From: Bacteroidota bacterium
GTDB lineage: Bacteria > Bacteroidota > Bacteroidia > Chitinophagales > Chitinophagaceae
DNA: 64,000 bases
NCBI GenBank assembly: GCA_018267575.1
Contig: JAFDYF010000100.1
Span: 62,001 to 126,000, forward strand
Direction: 5' to 3'
The position numbers and the translations under genes are program-made. Positions 15,565 through 25,141 of this stretch are shown in pieces (the first letter of the stretch is position 1; every line of letters starts with the position of its first letter). Below the pieces are notes generated by a model. It made no database searches. It saw only the letters and a list, made by a program, of their open reading frames with translations, and was not told the origin of the DNA.

Positions 15565-18561
15565 ATGTACCTCAACTGCAAGACCTTTTATAGTTTCCGA
15601 TACGGCACTTTCCCCACGGCAGGGCTTGTCAACCATGCAGAGCAGATGGGCATCCAGTCATTGGCGCTGACCAATATCAACAATACCTGTGACGCTCTCG
15701 AATTTGTGCAGCTCTGCAACGCCAAGAACATAAAGCCCATACTAGGTGTAGAGGTACGCAATGCGGACAGGCTGCTCTATATCCTGATCGCAGCGAACAA
15801 CAATGGTTTCTATTGGATCAACCATTTTATTTCAACTTATCTGTCACTCAAAAAAGATTTCCCAACAACCACGGGGGATAGCCCTTTTTTTGACAGCCCC
15901 GACGATGGCTTTGTGGTTTTCCCTTTGGGCACAAAAAAACCACAGGAGCTTTTTTTCAACGAACATATCGGCGTGAGGCCATCGGAATTGAACAAGCTTT
16001 TTGGTATGGACCTAACGGGCGCAGCAAAAAAACTGGTGGTTCTGCAACCGGTCACCTATCAGGATAAAAAAAATTTTGAACTGCACCGCCTTTTACGCTG
16101 CATCGACAAGAACATCATCGGCTCCAAACTTTTGGCAAGCGATACAGCGATGCCCGATGAATATTTCCTCCCCGAGATAGAGCTGATCCAAAAGTTCAGG
16201 CAGTACCCATTCATCATCAGCAACACGTACAGGCTGATGGATATGTGCAACATCAGCTTTGAGTTTGGGAAGGACAAGAACAAAAAACATTTCAGTGCAA
16301 GCAAGAACGATGATGTGCAACTGCTGCGGAAACTGGCCTGGGACGGGATGAAAGCGAGATATGGCAGCGGGAACAAACTTGCGGAGGAAAGGGTGAACAA
16401 GGAACTGGGGATCATCGACAAGCTTGGTTTCAATTCCTATTTCCTGATCGCATGGGACCTGATACGCTATGCCCGTTCAAGGGGCTTCTATCATGTTGGC
16501 CGTGGGAGCGGCGCCAACTCCATCGTTGCCTATTGCATGGAGATAACGAACGTGGACCCGATAGAACTTGACCTTTATTTCGAGAGGTTCCTGAACCCCC
16601 ACCGCACTTCACCGCCAGATTTCGACCTTGATTTTTCGCATGCCGACCGTGACGAGCTGATCGATTACGTTTTTAAAAGGTATGGCGAAGAGCGGGTAGC
16701 CTTGCTAGGTATGTTCACGACCTTCCAGTTCAATGCTGTTGTGAGGCAGTTGGGAAAAGTGTTCGGCCTGCCGAAGGACGAGATCGACATGTTGGGTGAT
16801 AAGGCATACCGCTATACCCAGGGCAGGGGCGATACTTTTGGTGCTGGCACTGGGACTGATACGATACAGCGGTTCATCTTCCAGTACGGCAATCTCATGA
16901 ACGGGTTCCCCGACCACATGAGCATACACCCCGGCGGCATGCTCATTGCAGAGGAGCCCATCCACAACTATACCGCTACCTACCTGCCGCCCAAAAACTT
17001 TGTGACCACACAGATCGATATGTTCGCGGCAGAGGATATCGGGCTTTACAAACTCGACGTACTGAGCCAACGTGGCCTCAGCCATATGAAGGAGACGATC
17101 CGGCTGATGCGTGAGAACAAACAGACAGCCATTGATATCCATGCGGTGGAAAAATTCAAGAAGGACCCCCGTGTGCGGGAGCAGATAAAGAACGTGAACA
17201 CGATCGGGTGTTTCTATATCGAATCCCCGGCAATGCGGCAGTTGCTGAAGAAACTGGAATGCAATGATTATATCAGGCTGGTGGCAGCCAGTTCCATCAT
17301 CCGTCCCGGTGTGGCCAGCAGCGGCATGATGCGGGAATATATTTTCCGCTACCACAACCAAGACAAGTTCCAGCACATACACCCGATGATGAAAGACCTG
17401 ATGCAGGAAACTTTTGGCGTGATGGTGTTCCAAGAGGACGTGATCAAAGTGGCGCACCATTTCGGTGGGCTAGACATGGGCGAAGCGGATATACTTCGCC
17501 GTGCCATGAGCGGCAAGTACCGGGGCAATGAACAGATGCTGCGCATACGGGACAAGTTTTTTGCGAACTGCAAGGGAAAAAACTATCCTGACGATATCGC
17601 CAAAGAAGTGTGGAGACAGATCGAGAGCTTTGGCGGCTACAGTTTTTCAAAAGCACATTCGGCTTCCTATGCCGTAGAGAGTTTTCAGGACCTCTACCTC
17701 AAGACCTACCACCCCATGGAGTTCATGGTGGGGGTGATCAACAATTTCGGGGGCTTCTATGATACCAGCCTCTATTTTTATGAGCTGATGAAAACAGGTG
17801 CCAAGGTGCAGCTTCCCTGTGTGAACAATAGTGCCTACCTCACCGACATACGTGGCACGGATGTGCACACGGGCTTCGTGCACATCAAAGAGCTGGAGAA
17901 AGCAATGGCGGAAAAAATCATTGAGGAAAGAAAAAAATATGGCAGCTATCTCCACCTACAGGATTTTATCGAGCGTACGAACATTGGCCCCGAGCAATTG
18001 AACATCCTTGTGAGTATCGGTGCCTTTAGGTTCACCGGGAAGAGCAAAAAGCAATTATTATGGGAGGCCAATTTTTTGCAGAAGAAGAATAGGTCACTTG
18101 CTCCGGCACATGCGTCGCTTTTTAATGAACGGCCAAGGGAATTTGCGCTGCCCGTACTGTCTGACAATGTGCTTGACGACATGTACGATGAAATGGAAAT
18201 ACTGGGCTTCCCTCTGCGCAACCCCTTTGAGGTGGTGGATGATGATGTTTCAAAATACCTTCCAGCCAAAGAACTGGGCAATCTGGTGGGCAAGGAAGTG
18301 ACCATGCTTGGCTATTATATCACCTGCAAAATTGTGCCTACAAAAAATAATACCACGATGGCCTTCGGCACTTTCATTGACAACAACCTCGACTGGATCG
18401 ATACGGTACATTTCCCTGATTCGTTAAGGGCCTATCCATTGCAAGGCAGGGGCTTTTACAGGATCCATGGAAAAGTGGTGGAGGATTTCAAGGCCTATAG
18501 CGTGGAGGTAAGCCACATGAAAAAAGTGGGATACAAAGAGAGAAAATATGCAAACCTATAA
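15565..18561 (+). CDS. DNA polymerase III alpha subunit, short DnaE/ImuC-like
   Basis: This 998-residue C-family polymerase is shorter than replicative DnaE (about 1160). The N-terminal PHP domain lacks the metal-binding HxH (it reads CKTFYSFRYG) and has LTNINN where LTDHG is usual, so it is probably inactive for proofreading. The polymerase core is intact: HVGRGSGANSIVAY (about 310), PDFDLDFSHADRDELIDY with the catalytic aspartates (about 351), and VMVFQEDVIKVAHHFGG (about 618). An OB-like C terminus is present. The 2-base spacing to dinB shows co-transcription, a gene pair typical of inducible translesion synthesis. Codon and base usage is clearly more GC-rich than in flanking genes, suggesting transfer. 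Confidence 0.88.
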   Translation: MYLNCKTFYSFRYGTFPTAGLVNHAEQMGIQSLALTNINNTCDALEFVQLCNAKNIKPILGVEVRNADRLLYILIAANNNGFYWINHFISTYLSLKKDFPTTTGDSPFFDSPDDGFVVFPLGTKKPQELFFNEHIGVRPSELNKLFGMDLTGAAKKLVVLQPVTYQDKKNFELHRLLRCIDKNIIGSKLLASDTAMPDEYFLPEIELIQKFRQYPFIISNTYRLMDMCNISFEFGKDKNKKHFSASKNDDVQLLRKLAWDGMKARYGSGNKLAEERVNKELGIIDKLGFNSYFLIAWDLIRYARSRGFYHVGRGSGANSIVAYCMEITNVDPIELDLYFERFLNPHRTSPPDFDLDFSHADRDELIDYVFKRYGEERVALLGMFTTFQFNAVVRQLGKVFGLPKDEIDMLGDKAYRYTQGRGDTFGAGTGTDTIQRFIFQYGNLMNGFPDHMSIHPGGMLIAEEPIHNYTATYLPPKNFVTTQIDMFAAEDIGLYKLDVLSQRGLSHMKETIRLMRENKQTAIDIHAVEKFKKDPRVREQIKNVNTIGCFYIESPAMRQLLKKLECNDYIRLVAASSIIRPGVASSGMMREYIFRYHNQDKFQHIHPMMKDLMQETFGVMVFQEDVIKVAHHFGGLDMGEADILRRAMSGKYRGNEQMLRIRDKFFANCKGKNYPDDIAKEVWRQIESFGGYSFSKAHSASYAVESFQDLYLKTYHPMEFMVGVINNFGGFYDTSLYFYELMKTGAKVQLPCVNNSAYLTDIRGTDVHTGFVHIKELEKAMAEKIIEERKKYGSYLHLQDFIERTNIGPEQLNILVSIGAFRFTGKSKKQLLWEANFLQKKNRSLAPAHASLFNERPREFALPVLSDNVLDDMYDEMEILGFPLRNPFEVVDDDVSKYLPAKELGNLVGKEVTMLGYYITCKIVPTKNNTTMAFGTFIDNNLDWIDTVHFPDSLRAYPLQGRGFYRIHGKVVEDFKAYSVEVSHMKKVGYKERKYANL

Positions 18562-18563
18562 CC

Positions 18564-19772
18564 ATGTTTTTGACACCCGAACGACATATCGCCCATTTTG
18601 ACCTCGATGCATTTTTTGTATCGGTGGAGCAATTGAAGAACCCCAAGCTCAAGGGCAAGCCCCTGATCGTTGGCGGCACGGGCGATCGGGGCGTGGTGGC
18701 CGCTTGCAGCTATGAAGCAAGAAAGTTCGGCATACATAGTGCGATGCCGATGAAGATAGCAAGGAGGCTCTGCCCACAACTGATCGCGGTGCGTGGCGAT
18801 TATGAGTCCTACGGGAAATTCTCTTCGATTGTCACGGAGGTCATCAAGCACAACGTTCCGCTCTATGAAAAATCATCCATCGATGAGTTCTATATTGACC
18901 TAACGGGCATGGACAAGTTTTTTGGCTGTGGGAAGTTTACATCGGAACTTAAGACCAAGATTGCCAGGGAAAGCGGGCTGCCCATTTCCTATGCACTGGC
19001 GAGTAACAAGCTCATCAGCAAGGTGGCCACCAACGAGGTGAAACCGAACGGACAGATAGAGATACCCTTCGGGAACGAAAAGGGTTTTCTTTCCCCTTTG
19101 AGCATCATCAAGATCCCGGGCGTGGGGAAGGAAACAGCGATGCTATTGTTGAAGATGGGCGTGGAGACCGTGAAGGTGTTGAGCGAGATACCGATCGAGA
19201 TGATGCAGAATTTATTGGGCAAGAGTGGTACCGATCTATGGAGAAAAGCACAAGGCATCGACGAAAGCCCGGTTGTGCCTTACCGTGAGGTGAAATCCAT
19301 TTCCACCGAGGAGACCTTCCAACAGGACACGATCGATATGGATTTCCTGCGCAGTGAGATCGTGAGGATGACCGAGAAGATTGCGTTCCAACTTAGGGAG
19401 CAGAACAAACTGACGGGCTGCATCAGCGTGAAGCTCCGCTATTCCGACTTTGACACCCACGTCAAACAGGTATCCATCCCATTCACCAATTCAGACCATA
19501 TATTGTTAAAGAAAGCTTGGGAACTGCTTACCAAACTATACGAGCGAAGGATGCTCATCCGACTTGTTGGTGTAAAGTTCACTAACCTCGTGCCTGGGAA
19601 TTACCAGATCAGTCTTTATGAGGACACACAAGAAATGATCAACCTTTACCAAGCAATCGATAGCGTGAAGCACCGCTATGGCGAGAGCCTACTGATGCGT
19701 GCAAGGGGGATGGGTAAGGATGGCGCTAGGCTTGTCGAAAAACCTTTCGATAAGATATTTGTGGTGAAGTAG
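18564..19772 (+). CDS. dinB: DNA polymerase IV (Y-family lesion-bypass polymerase)
   Basis: The 402-residue protein begins with the Y-family palm motif HFDLDAFFVSVEQ (catalytic Asp near residue 14). It contains the second catalytic site SSIDEFYIDLTGMD (about 107-120), a helix-hairpin-helix thumb (IKIPGVGKETAMLLLKMG, about 187) and a little-finger domain. The length and the unbroken acidic residues indicate an active error-prone polymerase. It starts at ATG 18564, two bases after the stop of the alpha subunit, so the two are translated from one message and probably act together at damaged templates. The C terminus has no clear beta-clamp motif that I can name with confidence. Confidence 0.92.
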   Translation: MFLTPERHIAHFDLDAFFVSVEQLKNPKLKGKPLIVGGTGDRGVVAACSYEARKFGIHSAMPMKIARRLCPQLIAVRGDYESYGKFSSIVTEVIKHNVPLYEKSSIDEFYIDLTGMDKFFGCGKFTSELKTKIARESGLPISYALASNKLISKVATNEVKPNGQIEIPFGNEKGFLSPLSIIKIPGVGKETAMLLLKMGVETVKVLSEIPIEMMQNLLGKSGTDLWRKAQGIDESPVVPYREVKSISTEETFQQDTIDMDFLRSEIVRMTEKIAFQLREQNKLTGCISVKLRYSDFDTHVKQVSIPFTNSDHILLKKAWELLTKLYERRMLIRLVGVKFTNLVPGNYQISLYEDTQEMINLYQAIDSVKHRYGESLLMRARGMGKDGARLVEKPFDKIFVVK

Positions 19773-19970
19773 GGCGGCTTTTAACCCAGAACCAATTATG
19801 GAAATTCAATAATTTTTTAAAAAGAAGAATGAGTTGCTAACTAAAATATTTTCAAGCCGATATAAATAGTTTAGGTTTGATGTAAGTGCGGGATTTAAAA
19901 TAATAGGCAACTAAAAAATCAAATATATTTAATTGGTCAAGTTAATATCCAAATACTCAAAATCGAAACC

Positions 19971-20243
19971 ATGATAAAAAAGCAAAAAAATGAAACAGTT
20001 TTAATGTCTTACTCACTTGGAAAAGATTGGCATTATGATATAATATTGGAGGCCAACGCTCAAATTGTTGAGATTAGTCTAAAGGTATTTAGCCTAGTTT
20101 TTCCGGGAAATATATATAACATTTCTTGGAGCACAATCCGACAAAATGGTGCAGAGACACAAATTCCTATCGATGCTGCCAAAATAGGTCTTTCAGATCT
20201 AAGTGAGCAAGTGCAATTGGCCTATGAAGTAACATATTATTAA
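19971..20243 (+). CDS. Small hypothetical protein
   Basis: This 90-residue frame starts at ATG 19971 and has a mixed-charge, soluble composition (KDWHYDIILEANAQIVEISL). I do not recognise a family. It lies between dinB and the convergent SRAP gene after a 198-base AT-rich gap, so it is not obviously part of the polymerase operon. Amino-acid usage looks like a real protein, but support is composition only. Confidence 0.5.
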   Translation: MIKKQKNETVLMSYSLGKDWHYDIILEANAQIVEISLKVFSLVFPGNIYNISWSTIRQNGAETQIPIDAAKIGLSDLSEQVQLAYEVTYY

Positions 20244-20349
20244 AAGTGGGTTCTATACCAATTCTCTTTTTGGATAAAGTAGAAGCCAGCTTCATCCTGG
20301 AGCTAATAAGGGTTCATTGGGCTCAGTTACTATAATAAATAACAATAGG

Positions 20350-21171
20350 TCAATCCAACACAAGTTCAGGAAGCTCATCATATTTAAATGCAGCAGTAGG
20401 GTCAAGCGCACTCTTGAAATCCTTTGCGATCGGATAGGCTTCCATTTCTTTATAAGGATATTGTGTCAGAGCAATCTCTGTGATTCTATCCTCCGAAAGG
20501 TTCCCGAACATCCACTCATGAGCAAGGTCTTCATTTAGGATGGTCGGCATCCGCTCCTTTGAATTGTGGACCTGTTTCATCAGCTCATTGGCTTTGGTGG
20601 TAACGATGGCAAAAGTATCAACATGCTCTCCAGACATTTGGTCTGTCCATGGTTCCCATATACCAGCCATATAAAAATATTCCTTCCCTTTCAGTCCGAT
20701 CCGGTAGGGATATTTAACAGCCGTTTTCAAAGGCTCACCCGTTCTTTTGTTTTTGGGGAAAACATGACGCCATTCGTAGAAGCCAGAGCTAAGCACCAGA
20801 CACCTTCTATTGAGAGCGGCATCACGGTACACCTTATTTGGTAGAAGCAGTTCCTCAGCAACTGCGTTGAGAAAATTCAAACCCGGATGAAAACCTTTTT
20901 CATCCTTATAGCCACGCCGGATTTTTTCAGCGTCCTCCCTGGTCCTGATGAACGGCCATTTGTTTGGGTCGCCCTTCAGAAAGCCCCATTCCATCTGCAC
21001 AATATCAAAATCCTCACGGTCGGGGAAACGTTTGAGGACGGCCGTATTGCCAAATGCAAAACCATCTTGCAAAGGGGATTTCAGGAAATCATAATTTGCC
21101 AACAGTTTTTCCAAACCCTTCAATCGGATATATTCTGCTCTTGTCACCAGTTGTCCGTTATAATAGCACAT
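20350..21171 (-). CDS. SOS response-associated peptidase (SRAP, YedK/HMCES family)
   Basis: The 273-residue protein starts MCYYNGQ; the cysteine at position 2, exposed after methionine removal, forms the covalent thiazolidine link to abasic sites in single-stranded DNA. Other SRAP motifs follow: LVLSSGFYEW (about 126-135), a conserved glutamate and asparagine region, and VHNSKERMPTIL with the active-site histidine (about 202). The family protects replication forks and often sits beside translesion polymerases, as here. It is 3 bases downstream of an 80-residue gene on the same strand, so the two form an operon convergent to dnaE-dinB. Confidence 0.92.
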   Translation of the reverse strand: MCYYNGQLVTRAEYIRLKGLEKLLANYDFLKSPLQDGFAFGNTAVLKRFPDREDFDIVQMEWGFLKGDPNKWPFIRTREDAEKIRRGYKDEKGFHPGLNFLNAVAEELLLPNKVYRDAALNRRCLVLSSGFYEWRHVFPKNKRTGEPLKTAVKYPYRIGLKGKEYFYMAGIWEPWTDQMSGEHVDTFAIVTTKANELMKQVHNSKERMPTILNEDLAHEWMFGNLSEDRITEIALTQYPYKEMEAYPIAKDFKSALDPTAAFKYDELPELVLD

Positions 21172-21174
21172 CGC

Positions 21175-21417
21175 TTATTTATTGTTAGCCCTATAATATT
21201 GTTCAATGAGTGGCCCGATCTTTTCGGCAAGCCCCTGTCTACCCTCAGGGAAAGAGGTCCAAAATTTATCTCCTTCATTATGTGTAGCCCTGCCAAGCAC
21301 CAAGGGCGCAGAGCCACCCGGGAGCATCACACGGAAAAGGGTCTGCTTGTCGATACTGAAAGTATGGACATCCACTTTGTTGCCGTTGTAAACAATCTCA
21401 AATTTTTCAGGGAGCAT
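21175..21417 (-). CDS. Small conserved-looking protein preceding SRAP
   Basis: The 80-residue protein (MLPEKFEIVYNGNKVDV...) reads as a compact soluble beta-rich domain ending in a helix (GLAEKIGPLIEQYYRANN). It is the first gene of a two-gene unit with SRAP, separated by 3 bases, which suggests a function in the same damage-tolerance process. I do not recognise the family. A TACCTTTA stretch about 20 bases upstream on the minus strand could serve as the -7 element. Confidence 0.65.
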   Translation of the reverse strand: MLPEKFEIVYNGNKVDVHTFSIDKQTLFRVMLPGGSAPLVLGRATHNEGDKFWTSFPEGRQGLAEKIGPLIEQYYRANNK

Positions 21418-22238
21418 GGTAAAAATTGGGCTAATAAAGGTAAAAAGTTATTTGAGTAAAACATGGCTTTGTTAAGAGATTTGGTGCTCAAGCCATGCTT
21501 ATAAATATGTTCTCAACTTTAGCTAAGCACTAGCCCGGGCGGGACATTTTCCGCACTCAGCGTAGTCTATTGTAACATCCAGTTACGCTGCCACAGGGCG
21601 TATGGCTTGGCGTACGCCCTAAATCAAACTCAAGCTGTGCCGGAACATCATAACCCTATTCCCAAATGGTAGCTGTAAGCTACAGAAAAGGCGGCGTAGG
21701 CCAAGCCGAGTAAGGTTCTTTATTAATTGCCGCAACAAATTACACCGAGGTTGAGGTTGGCATGTCAGCAAGCTTTATTTTTAACCAATTTCTATATCCG
21801 GGTGGAGGATAAGAGTGTTTTTAAAATGCTTGAATGACATTTTTTATTCTACCTATACATTGTTGCAGATATGCTTTTATGGAAATGGGTGTTGGTGTAT
21901 CTGTGTTTTTACCCTACACTCAACCTAGCTTGTTGTACCAATTGGTTGATCTGCCACTGGGTGTATAACTTGGCCTAGGAACACTCAGGTTATTGCCTAC
22001 AGCAGCACCATTATAATTCAGTAAATTAATAGCTGGTAGTCCTCGTTAAAATCACGATTGTTGAGGGTGCTTCTATTACAAACAAAGACTAGTGAAGGAA
22101 TATATTTTCAACTTTTGTACCTTTAGCCAGCAATGGCATGGGCGGGAGATTTTCCCAATTTCGACACAGAAAGTCAAGCCCAGTCCATTATGTGTCACTT
22201 CAAATGGAACCTTACCAGACAAAACATAAAATCACAAA
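21418..22238. other. 821-base spacer with R1 and R3-like repeats
   Basis: No protein gene is supported here. A copy of repeat R1 is at about 21504-21553 and another at 22101-22156. A weak R3-like segment (GTGTTGGTGTATCTGTG) is at about 21889-21910. Between them are short imperfect palindromes such as GGCGTA/TACGCC pairs at about 21597-21620. The spacer marks the left boundary of the accessory stretch running to 29.6 kb. Confidence 0.5.
22101..22156 (+). repeat. Repeat R1, copy before the esterase gene
   Basis: This 56-base stretch begins TATATTTTCAACTTTTG and ends with GGCGGGA and TTTTCCC. It is roughly three-quarters identical to 24249-24305, which precedes an unrelated AraC gene, and resembles 21504-21553 and, more weakly, 28371-28425. 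It contains TACCTTTA, close to the -7 consensus, so it may be a mobile or duplicated promoter-leader segment. It lies about 80-140 bases before the esterase start. Confidence 0.6.
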
Positions 22239-23429
22239 ATGAAGACATTTGGAAGCATCGTTTTTTTCTTTTTACTAACTTCCGCAAAAAGTCAAAATAT
22301 TGACCCCCTATCAATCGGTAAGGTTGACCATATCTATTCAAAAATATTAAAGGAAAAAAGAACATTATTTATTTATAACCCTGCAGAAAATAATAATACC
22401 AAGGTTCAACGTTACCCCGTTTTATATCTGCTTGATGGCGAAGAACATTTTTATGCTACCGTTGGTATGATAAAACAAATGAGCGGATTTTGGGGGGATA
22501 TGATTGTTGTTGGGATTACCAACAATGACCGTAACAGAGACCTGACACCTGCCACCAGCTATTCAAAAGCTGGTGAATATTTTATGAACTTTATAGAAAA
22601 GGAATTAATACCTCATATTGATTCCATCTGTCCGGCTGCTCCCTACCGTATTTTTAGCGGGCATTCATTAGGGGGGCTAACTGTGATAAATACCCTTTTG
22701 AATAACACCCAACTCTTCCATGCATATATTGCCATTGACCCCAGTTTATGGTGGGAAAATCAAAAACTAGTAAAAGAAGCCAAACAGGTTTTCGTCAAAA
22801 AACAATTCACAAACATTTCCCTGTTTATTGCCAGGGCCAATGATATGCCGCTCGGCATGGATACTATTGCTGTGTTAAAAGATACTACCATCAATACCCT
22901 TCTGTATCGCTCTGTAAGACAGTTTGTGAATAATTTAAAAAAAGTAAACACTAACGGGTTACGGTGGAATTCAAAATTTTATCCGCAGGAAGTACACGAA
23001 ACTATTCCTTTGAATGGGGAATATGATGGCCTGAAATTTTTATTTGACTACAACCAGTTCAAGTCAAACCTTTTGCAGATCGATCCCGGGAAATATTTTA
23101 ATGCGGTAAATAATGTTGATGGATTATTTATCACCCACTATAAAAAGGTATCAAAGCGACTAGGCTATACAGTAACTCCACCAAAAGATCTTGTAAATAA
23201 ATTGGGATATACCTGTCTGAGTTTTAAAAAGTGGGATAAAGCGGAATTTTTCTTTAAGATGAATATTGAAAACTATCCACAAGATGCCAATGTTTTTGAC
23301 AGCATGGGTGATTTTTATGAAGCAAAAGGCGATAAAAAAAATGCAATTGAAAGTTTTACCAAGGCACTTACTCTAGGAAATGATACGGAAACAAGAAAAA
23401 AACTGGAGCAATTGAAATCTAAAAATTGA
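22239..23429 (+). CDS. Secreted alpha/beta-hydrolase (esterase D / IroE-like) with TPR tail
   Basis: The 396-residue protein has a signal peptide (about 1-18) and a putative-esterase domain: YPVLYLLDGEEHF (about 59-71), nucleophile motif IFSGHSLGGLTV with the catalytic serine (about 143), and a late histidine in YPQEVHETI (about 253). The C terminus from about 325 carries tetratricopeptide-like helices (AEFFFKMNIENYPQDANVFD and the following helix pair). Such enzymes cleave small esters, for example siderophores or acyl-CoA-like substrates; the substrate here is unknown. An AllE-like gene starts 13 bases after its stop, indicating an operon. A repeat R1 leader lies upstream. Confidence 0.82.
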   Translation: MKTFGSIVFFFLLTSAKSQNIDPLSIGKVDHIYSKILKEKRTLFIYNPAENNNTKVQRYPVLYLLDGEEHFYATVGMIKQMSGFWGDMIVVGITNNDRNRDLTPATSYSKAGEYFMNFIEKELIPHIDSICPAAPYRIFSGHSLGGLTVINTLLNNTQLFHAYIAIDPSLWWENQKLVKEAKQVFVKKQFTNISLFIARANDMPLGMDTIAVLKDTTINTLLYRSVRQFVNNLKKVNTNGLRWNSKFYPQEVHETIPLNGEYDGLKFLFDYNQFKSNLLQIDPGKYFNAVNNVDGLFITHYKKVSKRLGYTVTPPKDLVNKLGYTCLSFKKWDKAEFFFKMNIENYPQDANVFDSMGDFYEAKGDKKNAIESFTKALTLGNDTETRKKLEQLKSKN

Positions 23430-23442
23430 TATCAACTATAAC

Positions 23443-24189
23443 ATGGAAATTTCAGCTTTAACAAGAAGTATAGTAAAAAGAAACCATGCCATTATTGCCG
23501 AGGATGGGTATATAAACAGTACTGTGCCGGACTGGACAAATTGTACCGTTAATATTATTATTAACCACGCAATGGGTGCCAATTTTAGTCAGACAATTAT
23601 TACGGCTCAAAAAAGTACAAGACTCACAGGTAAAACAGTTAGTTCACAAATTTTCTTTTATATCTTGGAAGGAAGTTGTAAAACAACGATTGGAAATGAA
23701 ACACGGTATTTAAGCAAAGGGCAATTTGTGTTTATGCCCATTCAAAAAAAATATTTGTTTGATGAGTTTGCCGAGGGTACACAAATTCTTACTTTTCACA
23801 AAGAGTATGAAAAGTTGGAAGGGTATGACATTCCCGAAGTTCAATTTGGCGATACAGCTAATTTTCCTGCATCCGCTTATCTTGGTGACGATGCTTTGCG
23901 TCTCCAAGTATTACTGCCCGATAACCTATCATTTGATATGGCAGTAAATATTTTTACATATGAAAGTGGCGGGCATTTGCCCTTAGTTGAAACACATATT
24001 ATGGAACACGGCTTGCTCTTTTTTCAAGGGCAAGGAGTGTACAGGGTTGGTCAGGATTGGTACCCTGTAAAAAAAGGTGATTCCATCTGGATGGCACCCT
24101 ATTGCCAGCAATGGTTCACTGCCATGGGAAAAGAACCGGCCGTTTATATTTACTACAAAAATGTAAATCGGTTCCCAACACAAATTTGA
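23443..24189 (+). CDS. (S)-ureidoglycine aminohydrolase-like bicupin
   Basis: The 248-residue protein has two cupin halves. The C-terminal half carries the metal site GGHLPLVETHIMEHG (Glu and two His, about 178-192), GQGVYRVGQDWYPVKKGD and IWMAPYCQQWF (the Gln ligand), matching YlbA/AllE enzymes that release ammonia from (S)-ureidoglycine in allantoin breakdown. The match is strong across both halves. No other allantoin or urate gene is nearby, so the enzyme may be an orphan copy with a related but different substrate. It is probably translated with the esterase upstream (13-base gap). Confidence 0.82.
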   Translation: MEISALTRSIVKRNHAIIAEDGYINSTVPDWTNCTVNIIINHAMGANFSQTIITAQKSTRLTGKTVSSQIFFYILEGSCKTTIGNETRYLSKGQFVFMPIQKKYLFDEFAEGTQILTFHKEYEKLEGYDIPEVQFGDTANFPASAYLGDDALRLQVLLPDNLSFDMAVNIFTYESGGHLPLVETHIMEHGLLFFQGQGVYRVGQDWYPVKKGDSIWMAPYCQQWFTAMGKEPAVYIYYKNVNRFPTQI

Positions 24190-24248
24190 TTAATTGCCAA
24201 AGAAATCTTTTTCGAGAAAACGTTTCCGGATAGGTGCAAGCGTTAAAA

Positions 24249-24305
24249 TATATTTTCAACTTTTGTGCCTTTAAGCGAGCATCGGTCTGGGCGGGACGTT
24301 TTCCG
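24249..24305 (+). repeat. Repeat R1, copy before the AraC-type gene
   Basis: A second copy of the R1 leader (TATATTTTCAACTTTTG at its start, GGGCGGGACGTTTTCCG at its end). It sits 72 bases upstream of the AraC-type regulator and just after the AllE-like gene, within a 187-base spacer. Confidence 0.6.
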
Positions 24306-24376
24306 TATGCCGCCACAAATGGTAAAGACTAGCCGTTTTAGGCAATTTTACAGACATAGCTTACTAAAACAAGTGA

Positions 24377-25141
24377 ATGAAATTTGAGATACATTTTCCG
24401 ACAGACCAGCTAAAGCCCTATATCAAATATTTTGTGGTTTCTGAGAATGAATGGGAAAATGAGTATAAAGTTTTCCCTTTAACAGGGCTTGTAATGGGTT
24501 TCCAATACAAAGGACAACTTGCTATCATAAACGGGAATACAGAAAGCAGACTGACTTCGGCAGGAATTACAGGAATTACTGACGGCTGCAAAATTTTCAA
24601 AAACGCTGCCGACATCGGAACCATATTAGTTTATTTCACAGAAGTTGGCTTTACTCATTTTGCTTCACACCCTGCCAACGAACTATTTAATTTAAGCATT
24701 TCGCTTGACCATGTTTTTGACAGAAAATGTGTTGCAGAAGTCGAAGAAAAATTGAAAGTAGCTGCCACTGACAAACAACGAATAAAAGTCGTTGAGGCGT
24801 TTTTGGTATCTCAACTTAAAGACATTCAGACAGACAAATTAATTGTTGAAGCTGTTAAACTTATTTACCAGAGTAACGGAACAATCCGTATAAAAGAATT
24901 GAACGAAAGACTATTTATCAGCCAAAGCCCATTTGAAAAACGCTTTAGAAAAGTAGTTGGCACAACAGCTAAAAAATTTGCTTCCATTGTTCGTTTCAAC
25001 GTAGTTCTTGACGATCTAAATAACTGCAAATCCTTGACTGAAATCTGCTACGGTCACAATTTCTTTGACCAAGCCCATTTCATCAATGATTTTAAACAGT
25101 TTACAGGATACACACCCGAAAATTTCAAACGCTTCTTGTAG
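24377..25141 (+). CDS. AraC-family transcriptional regulator
   Basis: This 254-residue protein has an N-terminal beta domain of the DUF6597 type (KYFVVSENEWENEYKVFPLTG) and a C-terminal AraC helix-turn-helix pair: IRIKELNERLFISQSPFEKRFRK (about 176-198) and LTEICYGHNFFDQAHFINDFK with GYTPENFK at the end (about 220-250). The ligand is unknown. The gene stands alone in its spacer-bounded unit and lacks an obvious adjacent target; the DUF1398 gene follows 172 bases later with its own promoter-like sequence. Confidence 0.88.
   Translation: MKFEIHFPTDQLKPYIKYFVVSENEWENEYKVFPLTGLVMGFQYKGQLAIINGNTESRLTSAGITGITDGCKIFKNAADIGTILVYFTEVGFTHFASHPANELFNLSISLDHVFDRKCVAEVEEKLKVAATDKQRIKVVEAFLVSQLKDIQTDKLIVEAVKLIYQSNGTIRIKELNERLFISQSPFEKRFRKVVGTTAKKFASIVRFNVVLDDLNNCKSLTEICYGHNFFDQAHFINDFKQFTGYTPENFKRFL

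Noticed and set aside
16705-17460. Long minus-strand frame (251 codons) inside dnaE
   Set aside because: It is antisense to the catalytic core of DnaE, is His-rich in a way typical of a complementary GC-rich frame, and has no recognisable domain.
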